NCBI RefSeq assembly: GCF_003991425.1
Contig: NZ_CP034346.1
Location: 3,509,501-3,573,500 of the forward strand
DNA length: 64,000 nucleotides
From: Paenibacillus lutimineralis
GTDB lineage: Bacteria; Bacillota; Bacilli; Paenibacillales; Paenibacillaceae
Direction: 5' to 3'
The notes below the pieces were generated by a model. It was not told the DNA's origin and did no database searches. It was given only the letters and a program-made list of their open reading frames with translations. The position numbers and the translations under genes are program-made. Below, piece by piece: positions 9,369 to 19,117 of this stretch; within the stretch, counting starts at the first letter, position 1, and each line of letters begins with the position of its first letter.

Positions 9369-10592
9369 TTACAACCCTAAATCTAAGGGGACCACCGCCT
9401 GTTTCACTTCATCGGCCTCCTCCCGATTAATAAGCATAGCGGCCAACAAACCCACGCACAGTATGCAAGCTAGCAGAATAAATGTAATCAGGTAGCTGCC
9501 GCTCTTCATGGAATAGAGTGAAATCATCGGACCAAAGCTGGTGCCAGTAAATAAAATGAACGTATAGCCGGATACAGCTATTCCGCGCATCTTCCCTCCC
9601 AATTGGCCCACGAGCGAAACAAGTGAAGGTACGGCAATGGCGATGCCTGATACAAAGATGATACTCATGATAACCAACAGCGGCAGATGAGAGATCATCC
9701 CCATAGAAGCCAAGCCGATGATTGCCAGCAACAACCCGGCCCGAAGCGTGACGCGTATACCAAGCCGTTTGGATATTCTGCCTGCGAAGGGAGACACAAG
9801 CATGCCCAAAATGCCAATCATCCGCACATATAGGATTTCTTGCTTGCTCAGTTCAAAGGGAGCTTGACTTAAATAATTGCCGAGTACCGTATACATGCTT
9901 ACAAATGACATAAGCAGCACAAATGCCACCAAATAGCACAGCACCAGCTGTTTCTGGACAAATACTTTGCCGATTTGCTTCATAGGTTCCCAGATATTAG
10001 CATGAGCTTGCTGGATGCCTCCTTTTGGAAGCAAGAAGAACACCACAACTGCGGTTAATGCGTACACCATTGCAAGGGTATAAAAGACAGCGTTCCATCC
10101 GTATTGCTCACTGATCACACTGCTGATCACTTGCCCCACGATTCCTGCTGCCAGGAATCCCGTACTGATAAACCCGATTGTAGTAACCCGTTTTTCCGCA
10201 GGATACATTTCTACCGCATAGGCAAGTGAAACCGGGGAGAACGTTGCAGCCGCTGCTCCTTGCAGTCCCCTTAGAACTAAGATCCACACAAATTGATGAA
10301 CGAATCCAAGCATTAAAGAGATCATCGTCAGAAAAAGCAGTCCCACGAAAATAACGGGTTTCCGTCCGTACTTATCCGATAGAGCGCCATAGATTAAGCA
10401 CCCGAGGGCAAATCCAATCGAAAAGGTGCTTCCCGCAGCCGCTGCTTGTGTCGCCGGAATACTGAAAAGCTGCGCGAACACGGAAATAAGCGGAATGGTG
10501 ACATATAAGCTGGACATGACTACGAGTCCGGACCAGCATAGAATGACGGTCATAAGTGAATAGTTTCTTGCTATATTAGTTTGGTTATTCAT
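9369..10592 (-). CDS. MFS transporter (drug/arabinose-efflux type)
   Basis: 407 residues, about twelve membrane helices. The loop 2-3 MFS signature is visible (GALSDKYGRKPV). Closest in feel to YnfM/YceL-like drug:H+ antiporters. It lies 23 bases after the ABC exporter gene and in the same operon as marR, so it probably exports the compound sensed by that MarR protein. The substrate is not predictable. Confidence 0.9.
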   Translation of the reverse strand: MNNQTNIARNYSLMTVILCWSGLVVMSSLYVTIPLISVFAQLFSIPATQAAAAGSTFSIGFALGCLIYGALSDKYGRKPVIFVGLLFLTMISLMLGFVHQFVWILVLRGLQGAAAATFSPVSLAYAVEMYPAEKRVTTIGFISTGFLAAGIVGQVISSVISEQYGWNAVFYTLAMVYALTAVVVFFLLPKGGIQQAHANIWEPMKQIGKVFVQKQLVLCYLVAFVLLMSFVSMYTVLGNYLSQAPFELSKQEILYVRMIGILGMLVSPFAGRISKRLGIRVTLRAGLLLAIIGLASMGMISHLPLLVIMSIIFVSGIAIAVPSLVSLVGQLGGKMRGIAVSGYTFILFTGTSFGPMISLYSMKSGSYLITFILLACILCVGLLAAMLINREEADEVKQAVVPLDLGL

Positions 10593-10615
10593 TGCACACC
10601 TCTATTTTAATATAA

Positions 10616-12412
10616 TTAATAAATAGATTTCGCCGGAAATTGCATATCATACAGCGCCTTATATCTTCCCTTTTGCCGCAGCAGTGTCTCATGATTCCCC
10701 AGCTCCATGATCTGTCCGTGCTCCAGGACGACGATCTGATCTGCACTTTGAATCGTCGAAAGCCGATGGGCAATAACCAGACAGGTACGCCCTGGCAGAA
10801 GTAAGGACAGCGCGCGCTGAATATGCTGTTCCGACTCCGTATCAAGGGCTGCCGTAGCTTCATCCAGAATGAGGATGCGTGGATTGGTCAAGAAGGCTCT
10901 AGCAATGGACAGCCTTTGCTTTTGCCCGCCTGAGAGCTTGACCCCCCTTTCCCCAATCGAAGTCTCATACCCTTGCGGAAATGCAGTAATAAATTCATGG
11001 GCATTCGCAGCGACTGCTGCCGCCTGAATTTCCTCAGCTGTTGCTTCCGGCTTGCCGTAGGCAATATTTTCACGAATCGTGCCGTTCAATAGGATGACTT
11101 CCTGCGACACAATACCCATCTGCTGACGTAGTGACTTCATCGTCACATCCGTTAATGGATGTCCGTCAATATAGATATCGCCTCGCTGAACGTCGTACAG
11201 ACGGGCAATTAGATAAGCAATCGTTGATTTGCCTGAGCCGGATGAGCCAACAAGAGCCGTCGTCTGATTGCGCCGCAGCCGCAAGTGAAAATTCTCTAGA
11301 ATAGGTCTTCCCTCTTCATAAGCAAACCCCACATCATCGAACACAATATCCCCTTGAACAGGAGGGAGTACTATCGCGTCTTCCTTATCACAAACCCTTG
11401 GGACGACCTCCAGCACTTCTTGAATCCGCTCAAAGGCCGCTGCAGATTGCTGCAGCTTGGTAATTAATCGGCTGAAGGAACGAATTGGTGCTTGCAGCAG
11501 GCGCAAGTAGGCCAAGTATGCGATAATCTCACCCACCGTCATACGGTTGTGCATGATCTGCCAGGATCCGAACAGGAGCACCACGGCCATACCTATCAGG
11601 TTAAGCCAATTGATAATAGGCGCGAAGATCGCTGACAATCGGGACGCCGATACCGTTGCTGTCCGGTGCTGCTCACTCCATTTCGCGAATTCCACGGCTT
11701 CCTTATCCTCACTTGCAAACGACTTGACCATGCGAATGCCTGACAACGTATCTTGAAGCGAATTATTTAATTCCGCGGATATTTGCCGGACTGTTCGATA
11801 AGCTCTTTTAATGCGCAGGCTGAAGAATCGTGATGTGACGAATAGAAAAGGCAAAGTAATCAGGGTCAGAAGCGCCAGCTTCCAATCGGTATAAAATAAG
11901 TAGCCGACAATCGCCATAAAAGTAATCATGTCCGCGAGGATAGATAGGCTGTCTGCTGAAACCAGCTCTTGCAGTTGATTGACATCGCCCGTCAACCTTG
12001 CCATTAGGTCGCCTGTGCGATTTCGGTCGAAAAACGTCAAATCTAAACTTAAGGTATGCTTATACAACTTGTTCCGCAGCTGGAAGATTGCCTTCTGACT
12101 GACAAGCGTCATCACGTAACTGCTGCCGAAATTAAACGCCCCTAGCAGCAAGCCCGCCAACACAATAAGTCCTCCCGTTTCCAACAAGGCGTAAAATCTT
12201 TTAGCAGGTATAATCCGATCAATAATGTGCTTGGTTAGCTGAGGAATCATAAATTCGAGCACGGAGATGGCGATAACAGAGATCGCGCCGAGCATTAGCA
12301 GGCCCCACTGTGACCTGGTGTGCATGAACATCTCCTTTACCATCGTGCGCAGCGTAACCAATTGAGGCGCACGTCCCTTCATTTGAGGCGTAGAACCTTG
12401 TGTTTGTCTCAT
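10616..12412 (-). CDS. ABC exporter, fused membrane and ATPase domains (BmrA/MsbA-like)
   Basis: 598 residues from the ATG at 12412; a TTG two codons further upstream is an alternative. Residues about 30-320 form six membrane helices; the ATPase part has Walker A GSSGSGKST, Q-loop VSQEVILLNG, signature LSGGQKQRLS, Walker B ILILDEATAALD and H-loop VIAHRLSTI. As a half-transporter it would act as a dimer or with a partner. A MarR-type palindrome lies just upstream (12487-12499). Confidence 0.94.
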   Translation of the reverse strand: MRQTQGSTPQMKGRAPQLVTLRTMVKEMFMHTRSQWGLLMLGAISVIAISVLEFMIPQLTKHIIDRIIPAKRFYALLETGGLIVLAGLLLGAFNFGSSYVMTLVSQKAIFQLRNKLYKHTLSLDLTFFDRNRTGDLMARLTGDVNQLQELVSADSLSILADMITFMAIVGYLFYTDWKLALLTLITLPFLFVTSRFFSLRIKRAYRTVRQISAELNNSLQDTLSGIRMVKSFASEDKEAVEFAKWSEQHRTATVSASRLSAIFAPIINWLNLIGMAVVLLFGSWQIMHNRMTVGEIIAYLAYLRLLQAPIRSFSRLITKLQQSAAAFERIQEVLEVVPRVCDKEDAIVLPPVQGDIVFDDVGFAYEEGRPILENFHLRLRRNQTTALVGSSGSGKSTIAYLIARLYDVQRGDIYIDGHPLTDVTMKSLRQQMGIVSQEVILLNGTIRENIAYGKPEATAEEIQAAAVAANAHEFITAFPQGYETSIGERGVKLSGGQKQRLSIARAFLTNPRILILDEATAALDTESEQHIQRALSLLLPGRTCLVIAHRLSTIQSADQIVVLEHGQIMELGNHETLLRQKGRYKALYDMQFPAKSIY

Positions 12413-12486
12413 GTTCAATCACGTACTTTCATTTCAAAATCAACATAAATAGTGGATGAAGATAAACTGGATAGTTTTTCATGTAA

Positions 12487-12499
12487 TTAGATTATCTAA
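12487..12499. promoter_or_regulatory. MarR operator in front of the ABC exporter gene
   Basis: TTAGATTATCTAA, a perfect palindrome around one central base. The same 13 bases recur at 13097-13109 upstream of marR, and the flanks match in inverted orientation. It lies between the marR stop and the exporter start. Confidence 0.7.
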
Positions 12500-12516
12500 C
12501 TATATGTTCAAAAAAA

Positions 12517-13071
12517 TTATCTTCCTGCCCCTAGCCGATTTTCGATGTTTTTATTTAACTTAGCCAGGACGCTTCTCAACACCTCCTGCTCTTCTTTATT
12601 TAATTCTTCTACCATAGATGCGCAGGTCGACCAGAAGGTAGGCAATACTCGTTGCAGCAGCGATCTGCCTTCCGGGCTGATACGAACATGGGTCATGCGG
12701 CCGTCCTTGGCATAGGGCTCGCGGATAATCCAATTCCTCTGCTCCAGCCAGATCAGCAATGACGTCACCGAGGAACGGCGTATGCCGAGCCGATCTGCAA
12801 TCGACGATGGTGTAACCAGCTCTTTATCCGCGTGAAGCGATAATAACACTAGTAGATCCAGTTTGCTCTCTGTTATGTCAAAAGGAGATAGGCCTTCATC
12901 CACTAAGTCCAGGACGTTATCCCCCAGCCACAGCATGATCAATCCCAAATGGGCTGCGTTCTGATCCGTCTCGGATGAGGCAGTACGCTCCATAAGCTTC
13001 AAATACGGCTCTATTCCCAGTTTAGGCAAATGCTGCTCTGTTGTGTATTCTTTGGCCGGCTTTCTACTCAT
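12517..13071 (-). CDS. MarR-family transcriptional repressor
   Basis: 184 residues from the ATG at 13071, chosen because AAGGAGGTG lies at the right distance; the frame is open 21 bases further up. The winged helix is visible around residues 85-140 (TPSSIADRLGIRRSSVTSLL, then the wing YAKDGRMTHVRISPEGR). First gene of an operon with an ABC exporter and an MFS pump. Identical palindromes overlapping its own start region and preceding the exporter suggest autorepression and repression of the pumps until a drug binds. Confidence 0.92.
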   Translation of the reverse strand: MSRKPAKEYTTEQHLPKLGIEPYLKLMERTASSETDQNAAHLGLIMLWLGDNVLDLVDEGLSPFDITESKLDLLVLLSLHADKELVTPSSIADRLGIRRSSVTSLLIWLEQRNWIIREPYAKDGRMTHVRISPEGRSLLQRVLPTFWSTCASMVEELNKEEQEVLRSVLAKLNKNIENRLGAGR

Positions 13072-13096
13072 CTTGCACACCTCCTTGCCCATATAG

Positions 13097-13146
13097 TTAG
13101 ATTATCTAATTACATGTAATATAACCTACTTTTTTTATCTTGACAA
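13097..13146 (-). promoter_or_regulatory. marR promoter with overlapping operator
   Basis: Minus strand: TTGTCA (13141-13146), 17-base spacer, TATATT (13118-13123). The palindrome TTAGATTATCTAA (13097-13109) lies immediately downstream of the -10 box, in position to block transcription. Confidence 0.72.
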
Positions 13147-13285
13147 GTCAGATCAATCGCATTTTCGGATGGTCTTCACTCCGTCAGCCTGGAATCCATC
13201 CTCCAGGTCGTTTGGTACATACCTTCCCCGTACGACGAACAGCAGCCCCGGCTTGAAGCCAGAGCTGCTGCCTTACTGTAATATT

Positions 13286-15010
13286 CTATGTGTGAAAATC
13301 AAGCCCAGAGCGGACTTCCTTGACGTAGCCACTGCGGATAACGAAGTCGCCGAAGTGCTCCCCTGTCCGTCTGTCGGCCGCAAAGTGCTTAATGATCGGT
13401 GAGAGTGAATCAAGAATTTCCGCTTCGCCGATATTTTCCTGGAACAGCTTGCTTAAGCGGTCACCGGCGAAGCCGCCGCCCAAATACATATTGTATTTGC
13501 CAGGCGCTTTGCCGATGAAGGCAATCTCGGCCAATGCCGGTCTGGCACAGCCGTTCGGGCATCCGGTCATGCGGATAACGATATCCTCCTCCGCCAGCCC
13601 CACTTCCTGCAGCATCGGCTCGATCTTATCGAGCAAGGAAGGCAGGTAGCGTTCTGATTCGGCCATCGCCAAACCGCAAGTGGGAAAAGCGACACAAGCC
13701 ATCGAATTTCTGCGCAGGGCTGTGTAATTAGCCCCATCGGATAATCCGTGCTGCTGAATGAGCTCGTTGATTTTTTTCTTCTTGTGGCTCGTTACACTGC
13801 CGATCACTAAGTTCTGGTTCGCGGTCAAGCGAAAATCACCCTGATGGATCTTGGCAATCTCCTTAAGACCGGTCTTAAGCAAGTAACCTTCCTCATCCTT
13901 AATACGTCCATTCTGAATGAATAATGTATAATGCCATTTGCCATCGCTGCCCTTCACCCAGCCATAACGGTCGCCGTTATGCTCAAAATGGTACGGACGC
14001 GCGTCCTCCAACGTCCACCCAAGACGCTTCGTTAGCTCGTCGATGAACCAATCGATACCGCGGTCATCGATCGTGTATTTGAAGCGGGCATGCTTGCGCA
14101 CCGCACGATCGCCATAATCGCGTTGAATCGTTACCGTCTTCTCCGCCAGATCAACAACCTGCTCCGGACGGCAGAAGCCAATCAACTGCCCCACCTGCGG
14201 ATAAGTATTAGTATCTCCGTGGGTCATGCCCATGCCTCCGCCAACCGTTACATTGAAGCCCTGCAGCTTGCCATCCTCTACGATCGCGATGAGGCCAAGA
14301 TCTTGTGAATAGACATCAACATCATTCGAAGGCGGAACAGCGACCCCGATCTTGAATTTCCGTGGCAAATATACCGAGCCATAAATGGGTTCCTGTTCTT
14401 GCTCCTTGCTCGGAGTACTCTCCACCTTCTCCCCGTCCAGCCAGATCTCATGGTAGGCAAGCGTTCTTGGCTCAAGATGCTTGCTCAGCTCGCTGGCCCA
14501 GGCATAGACCTGCTCATGAATCTCCGACTGATAAGGATTTGGATTGCACATAACGTTCCGGTTTACGTCTCCACAAGCCGCAATCGTCGTCAATAAGGAA
14601 TCATTGACTTCTTTAATCGTCTGCTTCAAATTCCATTTCAATAGTCCATGCAACTGGAAGGATTGCCGCGTCGTTAAGCGGATCGTGCCATTTCCGTAGC
14701 GATCGGACAAGGAATCCATCATCAGCCATTGGTCCGATGTGACAACACCGCCCGCGGCGCGGACGCGAAGCATAAATTGATACGCGGGTTCCAGCTTCTG
14801 CTTATTGCGCTCATTGCGCAGGTCACGGTCATCCTGCATATAGCTGCCGTGAAACTTCATTAATCGATTATCGTCCTCTGGGATGGACGCGGTAATGCGA
14901 TCCTCCAGCGTCTCCTGCAGATTGCCGCGCAGATAATTACTGCTGCGCTTAATATCCTCCACATCACTATGCGGCGCACTGTTCGGCGATAGTAAGTTAT
15001 TGTCTGACAT
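13286..15010 (-). CDS. cysI: Sulfite reductase (NADPH) hemoprotein, beta subunit
   Basis: 574 residues from the ATG at 15010, preceded by AAAGGAG. Siroheme/[4Fe-4S] ligands are visible as C-x5-C (CVAFPTC) and C-x3-C (GCPNGC), with the sulfite/nitrite reductase ferredoxin-like halves on either side. It reduces sulfite to sulfide for cysteine synthesis with electrons from the CysJ flavoprotein encoded just upstream (48 bases between the genes). Cytoplasmic. Confidence 0.97.
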   Translation of the reverse strand: MSDNNLLSPNSAPHSDVEDIKRSSNYLRGNLQETLEDRITASIPEDDNRLMKFHGSYMQDDRDLRNERNKQKLEPAYQFMLRVRAAGGVVTSDQWLMMDSLSDRYGNGTIRLTTRQSFQLHGLLKWNLKQTIKEVNDSLLTTIAACGDVNRNVMCNPNPYQSEIHEQVYAWASELSKHLEPRTLAYHEIWLDGEKVESTPSKEQEQEPIYGSVYLPRKFKIGVAVPPSNDVDVYSQDLGLIAIVEDGKLQGFNVTVGGGMGMTHGDTNTYPQVGQLIGFCRPEQVVDLAEKTVTIQRDYGDRAVRKHARFKYTIDDRGIDWFIDELTKRLGWTLEDARPYHFEHNGDRYGWVKGSDGKWHYTLFIQNGRIKDEEGYLLKTGLKEIAKIHQGDFRLTANQNLVIGSVTSHKKKKINELIQQHGLSDGANYTALRRNSMACVAFPTCGLAMAESERYLPSLLDKIEPMLQEVGLAEEDIVIRMTGCPNGCARPALAEIAFIGKAPGKYNMYLGGGFAGDRLSKLFQENIGEAEILDSLSPIIKHFAADRRTGEHFGDFVIRSGYVKEVRSGLDFHT

Positions 15011-15058
15011 CCGCCATTCTCCTTTCACAAGCCTTAGAGGTAGTCAATTATGCCTCTC

Positions 15059-16960
15059 TTAATACACATCTCTTAAGTAACGCTTCTCCTGCTGCATTCC
15101 GGCCAAATATTGTGCAGCTTGCTCTGAATTCAAGGCTCCCTCACGTTCAATGATTTGAAGCAGAGTCGTCTGAACGTCATGGGCCATTCTTTTCTCGTCC
15201 CCACAGACGTATACGACGGCTCCTTCTTCCAGCCAAGCGAACAGCTCACGGCTGTGCTCCAGCATACGATGCTGCACGTACACCTTCTCGGCTGTATCCC
15301 GAGAGAAGGCTACATCCATCCTGGTGAGGACTCCGTCCTTCAACCAGCGCTGCCATTCAATTTGATAGAGGAAATCGGTTATGAAATGCTGATCCCCATA
15401 GAAAAGCCATGATTTGCCAGTTGCTCCCGCCTCCTCCCGTTCTCCAAGGAACGCTCTGAACGGAGCTACGCCGGTGCCTGGACCGATCATAATAATCGGC
15501 GTATCCGGATTGTCCGGAAGTCGGAACTGATCATTCTGCTGAATATATACCGGTAGGTGCTCGCCTACCTCTGCGCGCTGTGCCAGCTGTGTTGAGCAAA
15601 CGCCATATCTTTCCCTGCCATAGCTCTCATAGTTCACCGTACGTACGGTAATATGAACCTCCTCCGGATATGCCGTTGGACTGCTGGAGATCGAATACTG
15701 GCGGGGGGGTATTTTTCGTAAAATAGATGTAATTTCCTGTGCCGTATGTCCCTTAAGCGAGAAATCTTGTATCAGATCCAGCAAGTCGCGCCTGTTCAGA
15801 TACGATTTCAGCTCCGCCTCATGCCCTACCTGTATTAGCTGTTGCAGTTGAGCGTGCCCTGTTAAGGCCGCGGCTTGGGTTAACAATGGCTTGGTTAACA
15901 CCGTAATTTCATAATGGGTCAACAGAGCATCGCGAAGCGACTTCTGCTCGCCGTTCTTGTTGAACGTCACTAGTTGCTCACCTGACCAGCCCATCGCTTC
16001 CAGAATATCCTGAACGAGCTGTGGATGATTCTCTGGGTAAATAGCCAAGCAATCGCCTGGTTGATACTGCAAACCTGAGCCTTCCAACGATAACTCAATA
16101 TGCCGTGTCTCGCGTTCTGATCCGCGTCCGTTGAGGTTTAGATTTTCGAGGATTTCCGCCTTAAAAGGGTTCGTACGAGAGTATGCAGAGGAATCTCCGT
16201 CGGCTAGACCTCCCGTAACCTGAGACGAGTTGACCTGAATAGTACCCGCTGCTACCGCATGCCCCACATTTAGCGCAGCCAGAACTTGATTCGTCCACTC
16301 CGTCGCTGTCTCATCATAGTCGACATCGCAATCCGCACGTTCGACGATTCGCTTGCCGCCAAGCTCCTCTAGTCTTTGATCGAAATCCTTTCCTGTCTGA
16401 CAGAAAAATTCATAGGACGTATCGCCAAGCGCCAATACAGAAAACTCCAACCCCTCCAGCTTCGGAGCTCGTTTGCTGTGCAGGAACTCGTAGAATGAGA
16501 TCGCCGCATCCGGCGGCTCGCCTTCCCCATGCGTGCTGACGAGAAGCACTAGTCTCTCGATCTTCTTCAACTGGTTCGGCTTCAAATCTCCCATCGAGAC
16601 CGTCGTCACCTTGAGGCCTTCTCCCTCCAGTCTACGTGACAGTTGCTGTGCCAGCCCTTTTGCATTGCCGGTCTGACTGCCGTATAACACCGTCACTTCT
16701 TTGGATACTGGTGCCCCTAGCTGCACTGCTGAAGAAAGCTCGCTTGCCGCAGGTATCGCAGAATCCGCCGTACTCACAGTCACTGTCTGACCAGCTGCCG
16801 TTGAAGCTATTGGAGCCGCTTCACCCGCGGCAGTTCCCAACAGCGCCGTGAGATAACCGCTCAGCCACAACCGCTGTGAATCGTTCAGGCCCGGTAATAA
16901 GCGATTTAGTAGGTCAACCTGTTCTTCATTAAAAGGACTATTCGTAACTTGTAAGACCAA
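15059..16960 (-). CDS. cysJ: Sulfite reductase (NADPH) flavoprotein, alpha subunit
   Basis: 633 residues from a TTG start at 16960. I chose it because GGGGTGA precedes it and the sequence then begins as in Bacillus CysJ (VLQVTNSPFNEEQ); the frame stays open further upstream to 17116 but that stretch does not look like protein. Domains in order: flavodoxin/FMN (VLYGSQTGNAKGLAQQL), FAD-binding (RQYSISSSP), NADPH-binding (GPGTGVAPFRAFL, YVCGDEKRMAHDV), typical C-terminal YLRDVY. It passes electrons from NADPH to CysI. Confidence 0.95.
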   Translation of the reverse strand: MVLQVTNSPFNEEQVDLLNRLLPGLNDSQRLWLSGYLTALLGTAAGEAAPIASTAAGQTVTVSTADSAIPAASELSSAVQLGAPVSKEVTVLYGSQTGNAKGLAQQLSRRLEGEGLKVTTVSMGDLKPNQLKKIERLVLLVSTHGEGEPPDAAISFYEFLHSKRAPKLEGLEFSVLALGDTSYEFFCQTGKDFDQRLEELGGKRIVERADCDVDYDETATEWTNQVLAALNVGHAVAAGTIQVNSSQVTGGLADGDSSAYSRTNPFKAEILENLNLNGRGSERETRHIELSLEGSGLQYQPGDCLAIYPENHPQLVQDILEAMGWSGEQLVTFNKNGEQKSLRDALLTHYEITVLTKPLLTQAAALTGHAQLQQLIQVGHEAELKSYLNRRDLLDLIQDFSLKGHTAQEITSILRKIPPRQYSISSSPTAYPEEVHITVRTVNYESYGRERYGVCSTQLAQRAEVGEHLPVYIQQNDQFRLPDNPDTPIIMIGPGTGVAPFRAFLGEREEAGATGKSWLFYGDQHFITDFLYQIEWQRWLKDGVLTRMDVAFSRDTAEKVYVQHRMLEHSRELFAWLEEGAVVYVCGDEKRMAHDVQTTLLQIIEREGALNSEQAAQYLAGMQQEKRYLRDVY

Positions 16961-16998
16961 TAACTTCACCCCATCCAACGTACATACTTTAGGAAGTT

Positions 16999-17042
16999 GT
17001 TCAAAAAGTCCGCTTTTGATAAGAAAACCGATCTTTTTGAAC
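16999..17042. repeat. Short copy of a hairpin repeat element (MITE-like)
   Basis: 44 bases with terminal inverted repeats: GTTCAAAAAGTCCGCTTTT at the left, and the complement of GTTCAAAAAGATCGGTTTT at the right. The same ends bound a 167-base element at 55315-55481. This copy looks like an internally deleted version and forms a near-perfect hairpin upstream of cysJ. Confidence 0.75.
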
Positions 17043-17282
17043 ACACATTTTAAATACCAAGTATTTAGATATGAATTATATAAACTGAAATTAACATAGC
17101 ATGGATACGAGGTCAATTAGAATGATCTTATGGTATTTATCAATAATATTGATAAAGCGAGTCGAAACCCTCTCTTATATAATCTCATACTCAGAAGATT
17201 GCGTTATAATAGAGATCGGGCCTTTAAATGGGCGAGGTATACAATTGCACTTAAGGCAAGCAAGTTTAAGGAGGAATAAGCA
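17043..17282. other. Divergent intergenic region between cysJ and the aminopeptidase
   Basis: AT-rich and without a gene. A TATAAT at 17205-17210 could be the -10 box of the aminopeptidase gene; its -35 box is weak. An AAGGAGG site sits just before the GTG at 17283. No operator for sulfur regulation could be identified with confidence. Confidence 0.4.
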
Positions 17283-18512
17283 GTGGATAACTTCAATCAA
17301 TTATTAGAAAAATACGCTGAACTGGTAGTAAGAGTAGGCGTTAATATTCAGCCGGGTCAGCTTCTGATCGTACAAGCCCCGATAGAGACGGTAGATTTGA
17401 CGCGTCTAATCGTCGGCAAAGCCTATGAAGCCGGAGCTAAGCTAGTTCAGGTGGAATGGATCGACGAGATGATCTCGCGGATTAGATATGAGAAAGCGCC
17501 GGAGGATTCGTTCAGCTTCTATCCCAAGTGGGAAGCCGACAAGATGGAGCAATTTGCGGAAGCGGGCGGTGCGCTACTATACATTAAAGTTCCTGACCCT
17601 GAACTGCTTCGTGGCGTAGATAGCTTGCGGGTGTCTACCGCGGTGAAAGCAGCGGCCATTGCTCGTGAGAAATTCAACACCTACACTCACAACAATATCA
17701 TCAGTTGGTCGCTGATCAAAGCTCCTACGCTCGCCTGGGCCAATAAAGTATTCGCTGATCTTCCGCAAGACAATCGCATCGATGCGATGTGGGAAGCAGT
17801 CTTCGCCATGAACCGGGTCGGCGGTGATGATCCTGTGCTGGCTTGGCAGGAGCATATCAAACAGCTCAAAGAGCGCCAGGAGTTCATGAACAACAAGCGC
17901 TACCGCAGCCTGCATTACCGTGCTCCGGGCACTGATCTACGTGTACAGCTGCCTGAAGGCTATCAATGGCTTGGCGGCGGTGACTTGAATGCTTCTGGTA
18001 CGTATTTTGTCGCCAATATGCCAACCGAGGAGATCTATACGATGCCGCATCGTGCAGGCGTTGACGGTACAGTGCGTAGCACGCTTCCACTCAATTTGAA
18101 CGGTCAACTGATCGAAGGGATCGAGCTTACATTTGAGAACGGAAAAGTGACCCGCTTCGATGCCAAATCCGGCCGTGAGCATCTGGCCAAACTGCTGGAG
18201 ACCGACGAAGGTGCCACCCATCTTGGTGAAGTCGCGCTCGTTCCGCATGATTCTCCGATCTCGCGGATGAACCGGGTTTTCTATAACACCGGAGTCGATG
18301 AGAATGCGTCCTGCCACTTCGCGCTTGGCAGCGCCTATCCGGTCAATATTGAGGGAGGAACCAAGCTGAGCAAGGAACAGTTGCTAGAACGGGGGGCTAA
18401 CGTAAGCCTGACTCATGTTGACTTCATGGTTGGTTGCGCAGAGCTGGACATTGATGGCGAGCTTCCTGACGGCACGATTGAACCGGTATTCCGCAAAGGG
18501 AACTGGGCGTAA
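17283..18512 (+). CDS. Aminopeptidase, M29 family (PepS/AmpS)
   Basis: 409 residues with a GTG start behind AAGGAGGAA. Full-length member of the thermophilic metallo-aminopeptidase family: N-terminal domain beginning MDNFNQLLEKYAELVVRVGV, C-terminal catalytic domain with metal ligands in the stretches EGIELTFENGKV, LGEVALVPHDSPIS, NENASCHFALGSAYP-like (here DENASCHFALG) and HVDFMVG. It removes N-terminal residues from peptides in the cytoplasm. Stand-alone gene ended by a terminator. Confidence 0.95.
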   Translation: MDNFNQLLEKYAELVVRVGVNIQPGQLLIVQAPIETVDLTRLIVGKAYEAGAKLVQVEWIDEMISRIRYEKAPEDSFSFYPKWEADKMEQFAEAGGALLYIKVPDPELLRGVDSLRVSTAVKAAAIAREKFNTYTHNNIISWSLIKAPTLAWANKVFADLPQDNRIDAMWEAVFAMNRVGGDDPVLAWQEHIKQLKERQEFMNNKRYRSLHYRAPGTDLRVQLPEGYQWLGGGDLNASGTYFVANMPTEEIYTMPHRAGVDGTVRSTLPLNLNGQLIEGIELTFENGKVTRFDAKSGREHLAKLLETDEGATHLGEVALVPHDSPISRMNRVFYNTGVDENASCHFALGSAYPVNIEGGTKLSKEQLLERGANVSLTHVDFMVGCAELDIDGELPDGTIEPVFRKGNWA

Positions 18513-18548
18513 GCATCTTTCGCTTCCATATAGAATTCGTTCTTACTA

Positions 18549-18586
18549 AAACAGTTCTCACCACAAAATTATGGTGAGAACTGTTT
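18549..18586 (+). terminator. Terminator after the aminopeptidase gene
   Basis: Perfect 15-bp inverted repeat AAACAGTTCTCACCA / complement (18549-18563, 18572-18586) with an 8-base loop; the T tract is short, so it may work with both flanking strands. Confidence 0.75.
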
Positions 18587-18588
18587 AA

Positions 18589-18702
18589 TCAGAGATCGAA
18601 TATAACCCTCCTGTGAAAGTCCCGATTTTTTCGCGCTCGCTTGGAGTCATGTGTTTCATCATTGTTCACCCATACCTGAATGCGAATCGCTCGTCTTCTC
18701 AT
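18589..18702 (-). pseudogene. Possible remnant of a MobC-like mobilisation gene
   Basis: 37 codons from an ATG at 18702 behind GAGGGAAGTGA. The start MRRRAIRIQVWVNNDE resembles the opening of small Bacillota MobC-type relaxosome proteins. After about residue 16 a neighbouring frame gives SEREKIGTFTGG, similar in style to the continuation expected in that family, which suggests a frameshift. The stop lies at the aminopeptidase terminator, so the gene would be cut short. Recognition is by eye only and uncertain. Confidence 0.3.
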
Positions 18703-18955
18703 CAAGTTCACTTCCCTCTTCAGAGGAAATAGCGAATGAAACGCTAAATAGTTACTGGCGTTTCTGAAAGATACCGATCTTTGTTGAAACCTATATTCTT
18801 GATAAAACAGCGTGTTGTTGAGGTAGGGGTATTAAGGGCTTGCCCCTAACAAATCGAATTTAAGAGACCAAATTCAGTGCTTGCTGCAACACGAGACATT
18901 CGTCTCGCGTCGCCCTGAAAGGCACCTGCCGGGAAAAAGAGGGGGGGCTACGGGC
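18703..18955. other. Non-coding region with several small inverted repeats, possibly an old transfer origin
   Basis: No plausible gene. It holds the inverted repeat TAGGGG/CCCCTA around 18827-18852 and a small hairpin CGAGAC-ATTC-style (CGAGACATTCGTCTCG near 18890). The arrangement, upstream of a mobC-like start, resembles oriT regions of mobilisable elements, but no nic site can be assigned. Confidence 0.25.
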
Positions 18956-18986
18956 AAATAAAAAGACGCCGTGCGAACAGCGTCTT
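18956..18986 (-). terminator. Terminator on the minus strand, probably for the dehydrogenase gene at 19.1 kb
   Basis: Minus strand AAGACGC (18980-18986) pairs with GCGTCTT (18963-18969) and is followed by TTTTTATT. Confidence 0.6.
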
Positions 18987-19117
18987 CGTGGAACCATCAT
19001 TTGGTTATGTAGCCACAGCACCTATCTCAATTATCCTTTGACGACCATCGCGGCATGCATCCAGGCTCACCATCGCTAGACAGAATTAACGAACTACATA
19101 TCAACACCCCTAACTCC

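Noticed and set aside
16961..17116. N-terminal extension of CysJ up to 17116
   Set aside because: The extra 52 residues are aromatic- and Ser-rich without similarity to CysJ, pass through the hairpin repeat, and a TTG with a good ribosome binding site at 16960 gives the family-typical start.
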